Assembly: GCA_004794785.1 (NCBI GenBank)
Contig: SJOL01009565.1
Coordinates: 204,988 to 268,987 of the forward strand
Source: Opisthorchis felineus
Lineage: Eukaryota > Platyhelminthes > Trematoda > Opisthorchiida > Opisthorchiidae
Direction of reading: 5' to 3'
Length of the DNA stretch: 64,000 nt
Below are positions 11,991 to 23,889 of the stretch, one piece after another; the first letter of the stretch is position 1, and every line of letters starts with the position of its first letter. The translations under genes and the position numbers were made by a program. Under the pieces are notes generated by a model that was not told the origin of the DNA, did not search any database, and worked only from the letters and a program-made list of their open reading frames with translations.

Positions 11991-13478
11991 TGGAGAGGTG
12001 CGAAAAACGGTCACTCCGACCACATCATCGATGCACCGCTTAGCCCATGGAGGGAACTACAGATTAGTTTAGGGACCATCTCCGGCAAACAACAAGTGAA
12101 TAGTGTGCAGTAACTCTTTACAAACCAGCTAGCCTATGAACGAATGAATCACGAAGACTGCGTACTTGAAGAAACCAGTTCATTATCCAAACTTACAACA
12201 GAAGTATTTCGCCAAAGCGGATAAAGTCTGCATACTACAGCTGGATGTCAAACGGCCTGCTAGGGGAGACAGGAGAGGCCTCTTATCGTTCGGACATGCC
12301 ATTTAATGTGGAATCTGTTTGGAACTTTCGAGATTTCGGCAGATGTTTTGGTCCTGAACGCATAGCGTCAGCAGCACCAGCTGCATAATGCAAACTTTCT
12401 CAGTAATAACCATGAGAGTATGAAAGGATGGCACAATGCTTCAAGCCACTGTTCAGCTGGAGACCTCGACAGCATTCCAGACTGAATAAACAAAAAGGGA
12501 GGGAAACCGACAATCTCTGAGATCCACAAACAACGGAGATAGGTGTCGAATTTGAGAAAGCTATTTCTTTGAAGGAGGATGTGCGGACCAAACGTCCACT
12601 CTGCAACAAGCACTAGAGCCCTCCAAATGTTTCGGCGGCTTCAGAAATGCATGAGCAATCGTAAATCATTGGGAATAATTCTATTAGCCAACGGTGTTCC
12701 GCAGTGCGTGTGAATCCTATCGCTCACGGAATCTTGCCAACACGCAGAAGACACAAAAATAATAAGTTTAACAGCTGAATGCGGTTGTCTGTTTTGGCCG
12801 TCACTCATCTTTTTCGCTATGGATTAGTCACCAGAATGAGCACCGGCGGGAATAATCTGGTATTCCAGTAAGATACGTACCGGAATTTAGTTTATGCTCC
12901 AGGTATCATCTCTCAGGGCGAGAGCACGGAAAAAGTTCAACATGAACCAGATAATATTTTTAATTGCATAGCTCTCCTAGCCTTAGGAAAACACAGCAAA
13001 TGGTTACTCTTTTCTGCTTGCACCGGCGTGTACGTCCGGGTTCTCAGACTGGGAACTGAAAGTTATCAAGCAATATTTATCTCCAACTGCGTGAGTTCTG
13101 TCATCTTATTTGACTGGCAGACAAAAGAAGGATTTCAGTGGTGTGCCTCCACCGCTCGACAAGCCCTCTTTCAGCTAGAAACAGTCTTACGAAAATCAGC
13201 TGATATTAGGTTACTCATGAAGAGTCACTTTTTCAGTACAGTCATCAGCGCAGTATTCGACAACCAGTGATACTTCGCGCTTAGACAAGGCTCCTCAATA
13301 CCGAGGCCTGTGAAAGTCTTTGCGCTCATCCTGGTTCCTTCAGCAACACTATTTTCCGTGACTTAGGAATCAGTTGCGTGTGCATAAGGCTTACATTTTC
13401 AGACATCTTCCCCCTGCCCTCCACGCCAAGTTAGGTGAGTTTTTGGTTTTAGAAGATGGAGAAGTTGTCTTCAATTCT
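11991..13478. other. Intergenic between two transposase-like remnants
   Basis: Short open frames only, without a recognised domain. It could be the decayed interior of a DNA transposon, but I find no terminal inverted repeats. Confidence 0.35.
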
Positions 13479-13548
13479 GTTCCAAAGGGGAACGCATTTT
13501 AGAATCTTAGGGGATGCAGCTTACGCCCTTGCACCAGCTTATTGGCCA
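13479..13548 (+). mobile_element. Possible PIF/Harbinger transposase remnant 2
   Basis: Inside a 70-codon frame (13456-13668), GTHFRILGDAAYALAPAY matches the same GD-AY-L-P block as remnant 1. The shared core GGGGAACGCATTTTAGAATC shows that the two pieces have a common source. Confidence 0.4.
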
Positions 13549-14999
13549 TTGGGGCTCCTAACTGCAAGTGGTAAATGTTGGCGTAGAATTTCGCCTAACA
13601 CTGAGAAAGCTCGTCGGGTTCTCAGTCGCAAAAACTTCACTTGCCCGAGAGAGGACTGTAATCGTTGATGCTGTTGTGAGCTACCAATAGCTCGTTCAGG
13701 CATTAGGCTAACCTATTCTCGTTTGGGCTCCTACAGCCCTATGGAGACTTCATGAGTTATATACACCTTGATTTGTGAAATATACCCCTGTTTATGTCAC
13801 TATAAGATGATTGCTTTCCTGCTGCTCCAATGTGTCCCACCGGCTCCCTGCCATTTGCGTAATAGGCAGATTCTGGAAACCACTGTAAGTTACTTCCAAC
13901 TATCCTAACTAAACTTTTGTGGATGGAATCTTGTGGGAACAGAGAGCATACCTTTGATATCAGTTTGGAAGCTATCCAGGCAAACATTGCTAAACCGATG
14001 ATGATGACTTATCGTTAATATCCTTGATTTGCTAGTTCCCTGAAACTCGAAAGCCAAGGTCAAATGAACAAAATTTTCGTCCTGATAAGTGTGCTGGAAT
14101 AGATACCAAATGTGCAGCGAGTGAGCATATGAGTTGCGACAAATAACGAACGGCGGCCATTGGTAAACGTGTTAGAAAATGGCCTCTTCAAATGAGAGGA
14201 TGCTGTGAACGGCTTGTAGAGTCAGACATTCCTGTGGATGCACATTTGGTTTGGTCACTGCTGCAAACAGACTAGTATGGCGATTTGTGTACTCCTGTGA
14301 CCCATTGAGCTATAGTGCAAGGTTTCACGGAGTTCTCATACACTTCCTGTTTGAAATAGGTAGAAGAAGACCTCCCGGACAATTTTATAGAGATCAACCC
14401 CGCAGTTTTAACCGAATGAACCATAGATTACACAATATTGAATCACAAGTTGATTGATTTGTTCATTAACGATCTCAGCTAAGCTGGTTGACGTCAAGTC
14501 ATGTTGGCATTCGCGTCTCTTGGGTTGGAAGCTGAGATGTATTGGAACGATATGAATGCCATAATGAAAACCAGCGCAACCTCGTTTGACTTTTTTGTCA
14601 ACTTCTTAGTGACAATTGATCTGAACAAACACAGGAACATGCTTCTTCGTTTAGCCCAGCTTTTGTATTTCAAGACGTACATGATACACCACCAAACCCA
14701 TTCTACCTGGCGGACCCATGTGCACGGACACTTCTCTAGAGTATGTTGAACGTAACAGTGCTTCGTCCTGGATCTTGTTTTGCTCCATTCAAACTTTCCA
14801 AAATTGGTTCCAGCCTATGAAGCCAGCAACGATTTTCACAGAAGTGATCCGACATTTCCTGTACGCGTCTTCTGTATCTGCCTCACGTCCGAGTTGATAG
14901 AGGCATACAGCCAACTGACAAATCATCGGACTAATTGAAATCTGGTGATTATCGAAGGTGCGGTGTTTGTTTCAAGTCTTGATTCTTGAGCACAAGAGG
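13549..14999. other. Intergenic, nothing recognised
   Basis: Short open frames only. An 82-codon frame at 14501-14749 (+) overlaps a 62-codon frame on the other strand, and neither has a known motif. Confidence 0.5.
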
Positions 15000-15114
15000 T
15001 TCAAGTAGAACATAAGATTGACAGAAACCCGGGAACCGTGCCTACCTGGTGAACCCCAAGAAGGGTGAAACCGGTCGTGGGCTGTTGAAGAGTTTTCATT
15101 AAACTTATGAGTAG
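15000..15114 (+). ncRNA. Hammerhead-like ribozyme hairpin, copy B (best preserved)
   Basis: The core lies at 15040-15082. Stem I is GCCTAC (15040-15045) with GTGGGC (15077-15082), six pairs including one U-G. The conserved box is CTGGTGA (15046-15052). Stem II is ACCC/GGGT with loop CAAGAA (15053-15066). GAAA follows (15067-15070), then a CCGG palindrome acting as stem III (15071-15074), then TC (15075-15076), the expected cleavage position. Outer arms CATAAG (15011-15016) and CTTATG (15104-15109) extend the hairpin. The only departure from the type I hammerhead core is G for A at the fourth base of the first box, which should reduce or abolish activity. With a stem III of two pairs per strand, such ribozymes would be expected to act mainly as dimers. 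Confidence 0.65.
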
Positions 15115-16971
15115 TCCCATCTAGAAATACTACTCACTTTCAACCCTTAAAGCCACCAGTGTATTTCAGTTTGAAACTAGCACAATGTTTGCGCGGAAAC
15201 TTGTTTGTGCTTCCAATGATGACCGTTGTGTTAATTTAGATCCAGTACATCTCCATTGATGAATATGATGAAAACTAATTCAGGCTTTTGTTCCTCCGGG
15301 ATGATTTCATTATTATATATACAAAGTAACCTGTTAGAGATTTTGTTAGCCGGAATTCTAATCCTCATGTGTCGCGATGCGATGCGATGCTGATCAACAA
15401 ATAACCCACCAAAATTACGTTTCATAATTTTCAGTATGTTGTTGGAGGTGGACTGCATTCTCCACCGGCCACCGCATTATGAGTGTAACTTTCACATCGC
15501 TTTCACATCGTTTGGGCAGAACTGTGGTGTCAATAGTCTCCTTGTTTGCATTCAGTGTGCATAGAACGCGTTAAAAGGAGTTTCAGCAGTGTTGCGAAAT
15601 TTGGGAAATCTGTTGTTGACGATTATTAACCCTGGAAGATTACAACACTACTGAGGTGCTACAATATGATTTACTTATCATAATACGATAGCTTCGCGTG
15701 CGTACAGATGACAACTGTTAGTCACCGCTGTTCAGTATGGATAAGAGAATCGCATAGTTTGAATGATGGCCAGTTAACTCTGCAAGAGTGGTCTCTAGCA
15801 GGAAAGATGATCACTCCTGCTTGGAGTTGGTCTAGCTACAGAGCGTGACACACTGAATTGTGCCCGATGCACTCGGTATGGGACTGGTCTTTATTTACAG
15901 TAAATTACAGCACTGGGATAGAACAGGCTTCCAGAGAACATCCACTCTTTTATCCTGGTTTACATTACTATTAGTTGCCTCGAAACTAAAAAAAACATCA
16001 AGCGGAAAAATGAAATTTCTTAGAACGACATTTCAGAAGCAGAGATACCTGTTTGATGTCTAAACCCTAGACGTACGATTGATGAATTCAGCAGGTTCAC
16101 CAGTATAACTTAACGATAACACATGACTCCCTCTAGATGTTCTTCCGCTAATCTCCCAGACAGGTGTTTTGCAGTTCAACCAACATAGCTTACTATACGA
16201 AAGCAGATGAGTACCATTCACACATCGCGGTGATCTGAAGACGAAGTGCACCACCTATCGGATGTATTGTGCTCAAATGTGACGAGTTTGCATCATTTAA
16301 CTGGGTCAGTCTTCTAGAGAACCGGTGAGGCCTTTATGAATGCCCTACGCGCACTAGTGCCTCAGCGACTACGGCTCGCTAAAATCCGAAAGACTGACTA
16401 CCGTAATAATAAAGCAATTTACTCACTGTCGAAGGGAGCTGAACGACTGACGGAATATCTGATCATTCTGGTGATCTAAGGAAGAAAGCCCTCCGCCGCG
16501 GGGTTATTTTTTTATAGAAAACTCCAACTAAACAGTTACAAACTACTGGACAAGAACCTACACATATCACATGCACCTTGGTTTTAAAAACTGAACATCC
16601 TCTGTCCTAGCCTCTTCAACTTTCGCGGATATTCATTGACTATCACGCAATTGTAAACAACACTGCAAAGCATTTCCACAAGTTCCGTAATAAACCCCAC
16701 CTTCCATTAGACGCGATGCGGAGATACGAGAAAACCATATGCTACTCGCATGCCTCATCAGTAGTATCCGCCGTCACAGTGATAGAAGTCACAGACAACA
16801 TCTAGCTCGCTCAAGGTCAGTCACACTTGGACCAATCAGTACTGAGCGTCTCACTCTGATCGATGTCTCCCGATGATTATCCAATGGCGCAGTAGTAGTA
16901 GGTTCGTGTTCACGTCACACCACAAAATAAGAGACGGATTTTGCTTGGTGCTGTAAATCTAAACGTTCATC
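15115..16971. other. Intergenic upstream of the serpin gene
   Basis: No gene recognised. A GCGAT trimer lies near 15375-15390. The serpin promoter should be in the last few hundred bases, but I see no convincing TATA box. Confidence 0.45.
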
Positions 16972-19900
16972 ATGGCGAATGCAAAGGAAATCAATGAAAG
17001 TCTGCTGCAGTTCACTTCCAGTTTGTATGGCAAGACAATTTTGCAACAGTCAGGTGAGTAAGCGCATGGATTCACTGTTTATTTGCAGGCGATTTGCAAA
17101 ATACTTTCATGTCCCCGTTGAGCATTTACATCGCTTGTGCAATGACTATGGCTGGTGCAAGCGATACCACGCTACAAGAAATGTGGCACACATTGCATGT
17201 TCCTGATGGCCTACGAAGTAATGAGTCCCACGCGTCAATTGGCCAGTACCTGCTGAAACAGCTTGCGAGTTCCTCAGATGTTGAGGTGTCTTTGGCAAAT
17301 CGGTTGTTCACTCTGAATAATGTGAGCATTCTAGCTGATTTCAAGCACACATTGAGTAAAGACTACTGCTCGGATGTGGAAAGTGTATGTTCTGCGCGTA
17401 CGAGCGCGTTTCCATTGACATGTCCTTCTCAAAGATTGCCAACCTTGGGACTGCGGAAGATAAAAGGCGTCATATCAACCAGTGGGTTGCGCAAGCCACA
17501 AGAAGTAAGATACCGGAGCTTATCGCTCCCGGGGGATTGGCAGCAGATGTTGTATTGACCATCGTAAACGCTTTGTACTTCCGAGGTTTGTCTAAGGTTT
17601 TCTCATAGTTTTAAAAACCTTGTACCTAGGTATGTGGGAAGAGCCTTTTCCAAAAGAAGCTACATTCCAGTCTAAGTTCCACTGTCTTGATGGAACCACA
17701 ATCGATGTCCCGATGATGTACAATCAGCAGTCGTACCCGTTGACGGAGATCATTGATCTGGACGCGAAGGCAATCAAGCTCCCATTCAACGGCAAACGGT
17801 AAGTTATTCTGGCCAGATTATCCCTAGTTAGTACCCTAAATGATATTCGGTAACTATTTCTCACACGAGAATAAGTTCTATCGTTCAGCCGTCCTCTACA
17901 CATAACAACTTGGATATGGCATCATAGAGTTTCACGTGTGAGTTCCGTTTGTACTTTTCGATGACACTCATGGTCAGTAAAGAGATCCGTCAGCCAGGGG
18001 AAACAGGGGCTGGTGAAATGTGCTTCTCTGTCAGAGCGAAACACATGTAGACCACAGGCAGTAGTAGGGTCGTTCCTGGAAATATCAATGCCTCCAAACT
18101 GAATCCTATCACTGTTGTGCTTCCAGTTACGTTCAAAATCTGTCAATCAAGGAACATTGTACTGTACAGTGAAGGTCGGGAAGTAGTTTACCGCTTCCCG
18201 AAAGTTTGTGGATTCACCGTTATTAGAAGTCGGATCATTAGATACGTGATTCTGCTGCTCAATGCTATGAAACTGTGTGTGTGTGTCTGTGTGTGTGTGT
18301 TTGGTCACCTGCATACTGGTGTGATCGGCCTGGATCAAAGTTCATGGGAACGTATTTCTATGCCGACAAATAGGTAGTATCCTTAGTTGACGTAGCTGAT
18401 GTCCATAGAGGGTATCCACACGATTCTTAGATTCGCGTTAAATTAGCGGAAAAAATGTCGACTAGGCCAGGTCCAGGTTTGCTTTCTCACTTTCTGAGTC
18501 CTGAAATTTTAGATGGAAAATGCTGATTCTTCTACCGAATCAGCAAGATGGACTCCGAAAACTGCTCAACGGACTTCAACAACCCGGAAAGTTCGCTTCA
18601 GTCCTTGAAGAGTCCTTCGTGAAGGAAAAAGCTGAGGTTTACCTCCCCCGATTCAAGTTGTCCTATTGCCCCCCACTGGATGTCAAAAAGTTGTTGAAAA
18701 ATTGTGGTATCCGGCGTCTCTTCGATCGAGAAGCAGACTTATCTAAGATCTGCGCAGAGGAAAAGTTATTGATTAGCGATGTAATACACAAGGCTGTGTT
18801 GGAGGTGAGGTTCTAGCACGCCGCTTTCCTTTTTTTATATTCCCAAGTCCTTTTTTAATTCGTACAACATAAACACATCCGTTTTCCCTCTGTATGTAGT
18901 AAGGTCCCACGGTTAGTTCGCTGGAGTCGTGGTACTTCCAAGGGGATCCCAAACTATGCACTTTCATCATCTATGTCGTTCGCGATTCTCATCACAGCAT
19001 ACATCCTTCAACACAGCGTTCATTACTCTGTCCATAAGGTTGCCGAATTTGCTCTGACGCTATCAGTGACAGATTCGGCTGGATTCATTTGAGTCTCTTG
19101 TCAAAGCCAAATTCCTCTACAGCAGCCTGCAGCCTGCCTTGTGTGGATTGGTATGGTATACAACGGCGTTATACAAATTGAATACTTATGTAATTTATGC
19201 CCTTCGACTACAATGAACTGAATCCAATTGGAATAGGCGTGGAAAATGAAGTTACTGCTATTGTTACGGTGTTGGTGTCGGATCACTAACAGATTTGTTA
19301 CGTGTAGCACGAATAACACTGGTATCTGGTTTTTACTGCTCATCCTCAATTGCCGTTTCTGCACTTGAGACGAGTCAGATTTCATCAGATTTTCAGGTTT
19401 TCATGTAAACTTTATTACTCTGGTAGCTGAATCAGTAGTATGGTTGTACATGCAGGATGCAAAAAAAGTATCGTGGCTGACGAGAGAAATCTCTAGTTAA
19501 CCACGATATTGAAATTTGCCAACGATGCGGTAATGGTAACACTGTAAACATCCTTTACTTCAGCCAAAGAGAAACCAGAAGAACCTGTGCGCAGTTGGCA
19601 TAAACTATACCGAGTGTTTGGTTATATGTTTACTAGGGAAATTGGTTTGAAAATTCATAGCTTACCGCTGTTTTTCTACACGTTTCTCTGGATAAGGTGA
19701 CATCGAGTCAACCAACGTGTTTGCATGTGATGCTATAAACAATGTGTGCGCCAATCAATGTACGCAGCATTTTTCAGTCTGTTTACTGAAATTGTCCGAA
19801 AGAAATTTTAGGTGCTTGAACATGGCTTTCTTTCAACTGTGGAACGTCACTATGTAACTTTGATGTTCTGAAACTTACAAATATTATGTCAAATTTGAGA

Positions 19901-20336
19901 AAACCAGGTTGGATGGGACGTAGCTTCTGTAGTACAGTTTTATGTCAGGATTTGTCCCACATCAGATGAACTGTTGTTAGTCAGCTACAAAGATATTTTG
20001 CCTCAGTCAGGTTAGACCGTCTGACTGAGGTCATGGTCGACGATACGGACAGCATGAGGACGCCTGATCTGAGATGCTAGATAATGTGATATGGCTTCGA
20101 TATATTTAAATTCCGAATTTCGTCCGTCTTGGACACTGCTAACCTTTCTCTGTAATGTGCCACAGGTGGATGAACAGGGAGCTACGGCGGCTGCCGCCAC
20201 TGGCATAATGGCTGTACCAATGTGTTTCATGCCAAAACCGGTTATTCAGGTTGATCATCCATTTTTCCTGGCTATCTTGGGCGAGTCTGATGTGCCTGCT
20301 TTCATTGGGCATGTTTTAAGACCCGAAGTCGACTGA
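16972..20336 (+). CDS. Serpin (serine protease inhibitor), six exons
   Basis: Exons: 16972-17053, 17089-17384, 17435-17585, 17630-17798, 18513-18804 and 20166-20336, giving about 386 residues, normal for a serpin. Introns are GT-AG, three of them tiny (35, 50 and 44 bp). Landmarks in order are MANAKEINESLLQFTSSLYG (N-terminus, no signal peptide), a helix B block with TFMSPLSIYIACAMTMAGAS, INQWVAQATRSKIPELI, NALYFRG, VPMMYNQQ, IKLPFNGKR, MLILLPNQQDGL, the hinge DEQGATAAAATG, and the C-terminal HPFFLAILGE and AFIGHVLRP blocks. Small residues at P14-P9 of the hinge argue for an inhibitory serpin. Aligned with alpha-1-antitrypsin, the scissile bond falls at AVPM-C. Exon 3 may instead start at 17405 with a 20-bp intron (396 residues). 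Without a signal peptide the protein is probably intracellular or unconventionally released. Confidence 0.9.
18273..18301. repeat. GT dinucleotide microsatellite
   Basis: GT run interrupted by one C, inside serpin intron 4. Confidence 0.9.
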
Positions 20337-20815
20337 ACGAGCCGAAACATTGAAATTCTTTCCAAAATGCTGACATTTTTCAAAATGGCATAGGCTGTGA
20401 ACTGTCTTTTTCTTGCTTGTGATACTCATGAAAGTTTGTTATTGTTGTTATATACTTAATAAAACGTCATCAGTAACTAGTCTGTTTGTTCCGATGCATA
20501 TATTTTCTTGCACGGTAGGTTCAACCGTCAATAACGGTTACAAAATCATGCGGTTACGTATATCTATATCGTGAACAGTCCACCAAAACAGTACTCGGAG
20601 ATGATGAGCTCATAAAGGACAACAGCTTGCTACCACCAGCAATTTATACAGCACCGTTCTCATAGTTTAAATGTACCTAGCAAGGTCACGTGAGTTGTTT
20701 AGTAGAGGAATTGGGTAATTTTTGGAACGTTTGGAATCCTAAACTCAACCGTATACTGCATCGCTTGCCTATTAAAAGTTTCATGCGCTGGAAGGATGCT
20801 CATGTACTCAAGGCT
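19072..20815. repeat. Near-identical duplicated segment, copy 1
   Basis: The 1744 bases match 27946-29689 at a constant offset of 8874. The only difference I noticed is A at 19546 versus C at 28420. It covers the 3' half of serpin intron 5, exon 6, the polyadenylation signal and 350 bases of flank. It ends just before a SINE begins. Confidence 0.9.
20458..20463 (+). terminator. Polyadenylation signal of the serpin gene
   Basis: AATAAA lies 121 bases after the serpin stop codon, followed by a T/G-rich stretch (CTGTTTGTT), as expected for a downstream element. Confidence 0.75.
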
Positions 20816-20816
20816 C

Positions 20817-20965
20817 ATGAGGAATCATCAGCAGTGAGCATCTAACGAAAATTGGGGGATTTTAGAACCCGCAAACTGTGGCTAGCAGTTTGAACACTTC
20901 ACCGTTGGACCACGACCGGCTGATCCGCATTGTGATCAAGTCGTGCTCAGGCAAGACATAGCGCC
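20817..20965 (-). mobile_element. tRNA-derived SINE, inverted copy
   Basis: The - strand reads GGATCAGCCGGTCGTGGTCC, then the head with A and B boxes, and ends in CACTGCTGATGATTCCTCAT. The body is truncated right at the end of the duplicated segment. A second, oppositely oriented SINE body follows immediately. Confidence 0.65.
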
Positions 20966-21045
20966 ATTCATCGTTCCCAATAAGGAGAGAAAACAGCTGT
21001 ATAGTGCTTGTTGGTTTTCCAGCGTAGATTGGCTTCACTTACAGG
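20966..21045 (+). mobile_element. SINE body fragment, + orientation
   Basis: It starts GTTCCCAATAAGGAGAGAAA and continues through GTTTTCCAGCGTAGATTGGC, matching the body of the copies at 6.8, 47.5 and 62.9 kb. The tRNA-like head is absent. Confidence 0.6.
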
Positions 21046-22964
21046 ATTATTGTGACTGTGAGTTGCGGAACGATTTGTCTATTCACCACTGAGTTCTAAA
21101 TCTCACGCGGTGGCGAAATCTTCGGATAACTGATGTGAAAGTACTTTCTTCAAGTTTTTCAACTCTATGGACGAGGATTGCATTAAAGTGCAAGTCACCA
21201 AGTGGTTGCTGCTTACGCAGGATGGCCCCTGTTCGGTGATAGTCATCATGACTGCTGAATCACCATACACCTATGATGATTGAGAAGTGACGCAAACGAA
21301 AAACCACATTTGAAAGCACTCATTTGGAGGATAACTGGGGTAAATCGTATTGCAGCTAAGCAGTCATCACTGGATACTTCGCTGTAATCGCGACACAAAT
21401 TAATTATTACTGTGCTGGAAACTGAGAAAATCCTCCACAGCGATGGCTGACGGGACCGGAGAAATCGGGTTAGCAACTGCTTACATATTCTGGAAAACTG
21501 TTAGGTCAAAGCATACACAAAACCAGATTACTTTGGCCATTCCAGGTATTCTGAAATTAAATTCAGGCGAGGACACAGTTTTCTACATTAACCGATCTGA
21601 TGATCTTTGTGAAATGCGATGAGAATCACTGCTGACTTTGCTTTCTTTGGCTGCCTAATATTTGTTGCACTGACGACTTAAGTCTGTACGACGTTGCAAT
21701 CATACTGGATTTTGAGTAGGAACTAGGCAAGATCAACTTTTTGAGAGTTATCAGTCCAACCGGTGTAAGTGCTGTTGTAATAACCAACTTAGGTGGATGA
21801 CCAAAACAATCATCCGGTCAAACTAACATAGCGACTCATCATTTGTAACTGAACTGAATCTCTAAGCTTTGCAGCTGACAGTCTGGACAGCGTCATATTT
21901 TGCATGTCTGATCTGGTTCAAGGAAGGAGTTCACTTGTAAACCGTGCTTATCGAAGCGTGTACTATGGACAGAATGTAAGGAAATGTGTTCGGCAAAGCC
22001 GAAGTTCAGGTTAATCTGAGTTTGCCTAAGAAGAAATTCTGTTCAAGAAGGCTTCAGGAAAGACCAGAGTAGTTCAGGAATAGTACACAAGTCGGCAACC
22101 GAACTAACCCATGTAGATCGGGGAGGTTGCTTGGGACTAAAGGAAAATTTCCAGTAGTATGAGGTAATTGCTTCTATGTGCTACCTCAGATTAACTGGCA
22201 TGTGCACCAAGCGTACCATTTTCTCTCTGGTCGAAATATCAGTGTATTGTTCATGCACTCTTAGGATCTGGGTGGAAGGAAGCGGCATGTTCACACAATT
22301 ATCAGAAAGCTAACTCATAGTCACGTTGGTTCACCGTTGTAAAACAGAAGAGGGCAGAAAAGGACAAAATTCAACTGCACTTGTTGATACATGTTTAAAC
22401 AATTTGAAGAACACGAGGATAATACACATAACGAGCAGGTTCAAAGTATGATCAAATGGGCCATGAATCAAACTCGATTCAACTTTGAACGGGACGATGT
22501 GATCTTTGGTGACAAGCATGCCCATTCTGGATCTCTTTCAAAGTTAGATCTAATACTGGCTTGGCGCAAGAAACGAATGGCAGGGCTTGATACATCGAAA
22601 CAGTTGTAGTGGTTCTATGGATGTTTGGAGTATGGTATCTTGCAGCTGGAAAAGTTGGACTGACAATTAGGTACGGGCAGTTAGCCGAGACGTCAGGAAA
22701 TCAAACGACTTTCATCGGAGTTGATCAGCCATGATGTTTCAGACTGTAATTACAGGGAAATCCGACCATACTGTGGTGTAGCAAGATGAAAACCATGGAA
22801 CGACTGTCTAATGGTCTGCATTTCTCGCCACGGATTCACGGATTGATACGCAGGATCGAGGCTTTTGCCCACGTTTCCCGGGTCGGTTTTGTTCTTGTCT
22901 TTCAGCGGCTGCCGGTCACCTGAATGGCACAAGCGAAAAAATGGTGTAGCACTGCTGTTTAAGT
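21046..22964. other. Intergenic, nothing recognised
   Basis: A 72-codon frame at 22391-22609 (+) is charged and free of Cys, without a known motif. Position suggests this stretch may be part of a larger transposon-rich insertion. Confidence 0.4.
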
Positions 22965-23868
22965 TCTCAGCGCGGGACAGTAAGCTTGCCAGCTCCAGGA
23001 TTCGCATGAAAAAGCGTCTAACCGTGCTTTGAACTGGGTTCTGGAGGGAGAGTGGACAACCGTCGGAGGAAGGTTATTCCACGCTATAACTATCCGAAAT
23101 GAGAAGAATTTTTGCCTAATTAAAGTGTGCGCTCTGAGCTTGAAAATCTCCTTACCATGTCCCCACCGTGTAGTGGCTGGATCAACGGTCAGAAACCTGT
23201 TGGCCAAACCTTGTTCAAATAGGGCATAAGTAGGTATTAGGTCTCCTCGGAGGCGACGATACTCCAGAGGAAAAAGGCCAAGCACCGCGAGACGCGTTTC
23301 ATGGTCCACGGATTTAGGGTCGCCAACCATTTTCGTAGCAGCCTGTCGGACACGCTCAATGAGGGTTCCGTCCTTCTTGCGTCCTCAGTGGACACCTTGG
23401 TTGGCGTATTCTAGAAGCGGTCTGACGTAGGCCCCATAGAGTATTTGGAAGTCCATGCGAGTAATACGGGAGAAGGTGTGCCGAATCACCCGTAGAACGG
23501 TGAATGTCTTTTGAGCCGATTTATCATGGTGCAGTGTGAAGGACATGTTTGAAGAGAGCCAGATACCCAAATCCTTTTTGGCATCTATCCTCGTGATATC
23601 TTCTGTTCCATTTTCACCATTCACGACAAAGGCATTCGCTGAGTCCTCTCCGAATGACATATGGACGCACTTTCCGTCATTCAGAGGAAGGTGCCAGTCC
23701 AACGAGCACTGCTGTGCAGCGTCTACATCCATTTGGAGGGCACTGGCATTTGGATTCCAGGATTTCAAGTCGTCCGCAAAAAGTAGACACGGACTTGAAA
23801 GAACATCGGAAAAGTCGTTGACGTAGGTCGGAAACAGCAGTGGTCCGAGTTGCTGGCGGCGAGTTACG
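22965..23868 (-). mobile_element. Non-LTR retrotransposon (CR1/jockey-like) reverse transcriptase, C-terminal fragment
   Basis: On the - strand one frame runs from [15 protein letters not shown] through the catalytic FADD (23769-23780), [45 protein letters not shown], a TGA stop at about 23385-23387, then [30 protein letters not shown] and [14 protein letters not shown]. These are the fingers/palm end and thumb region of CR1/jockey-type reverse transcriptases. The endonuclease and the first half of the RT are missing. The 5' break coincides with the start of the Gypsy element on the opposite strand. Confidence 0.8.
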
Positions 23869-23889
23869 ACAACTAACGCTGATTCTGGG

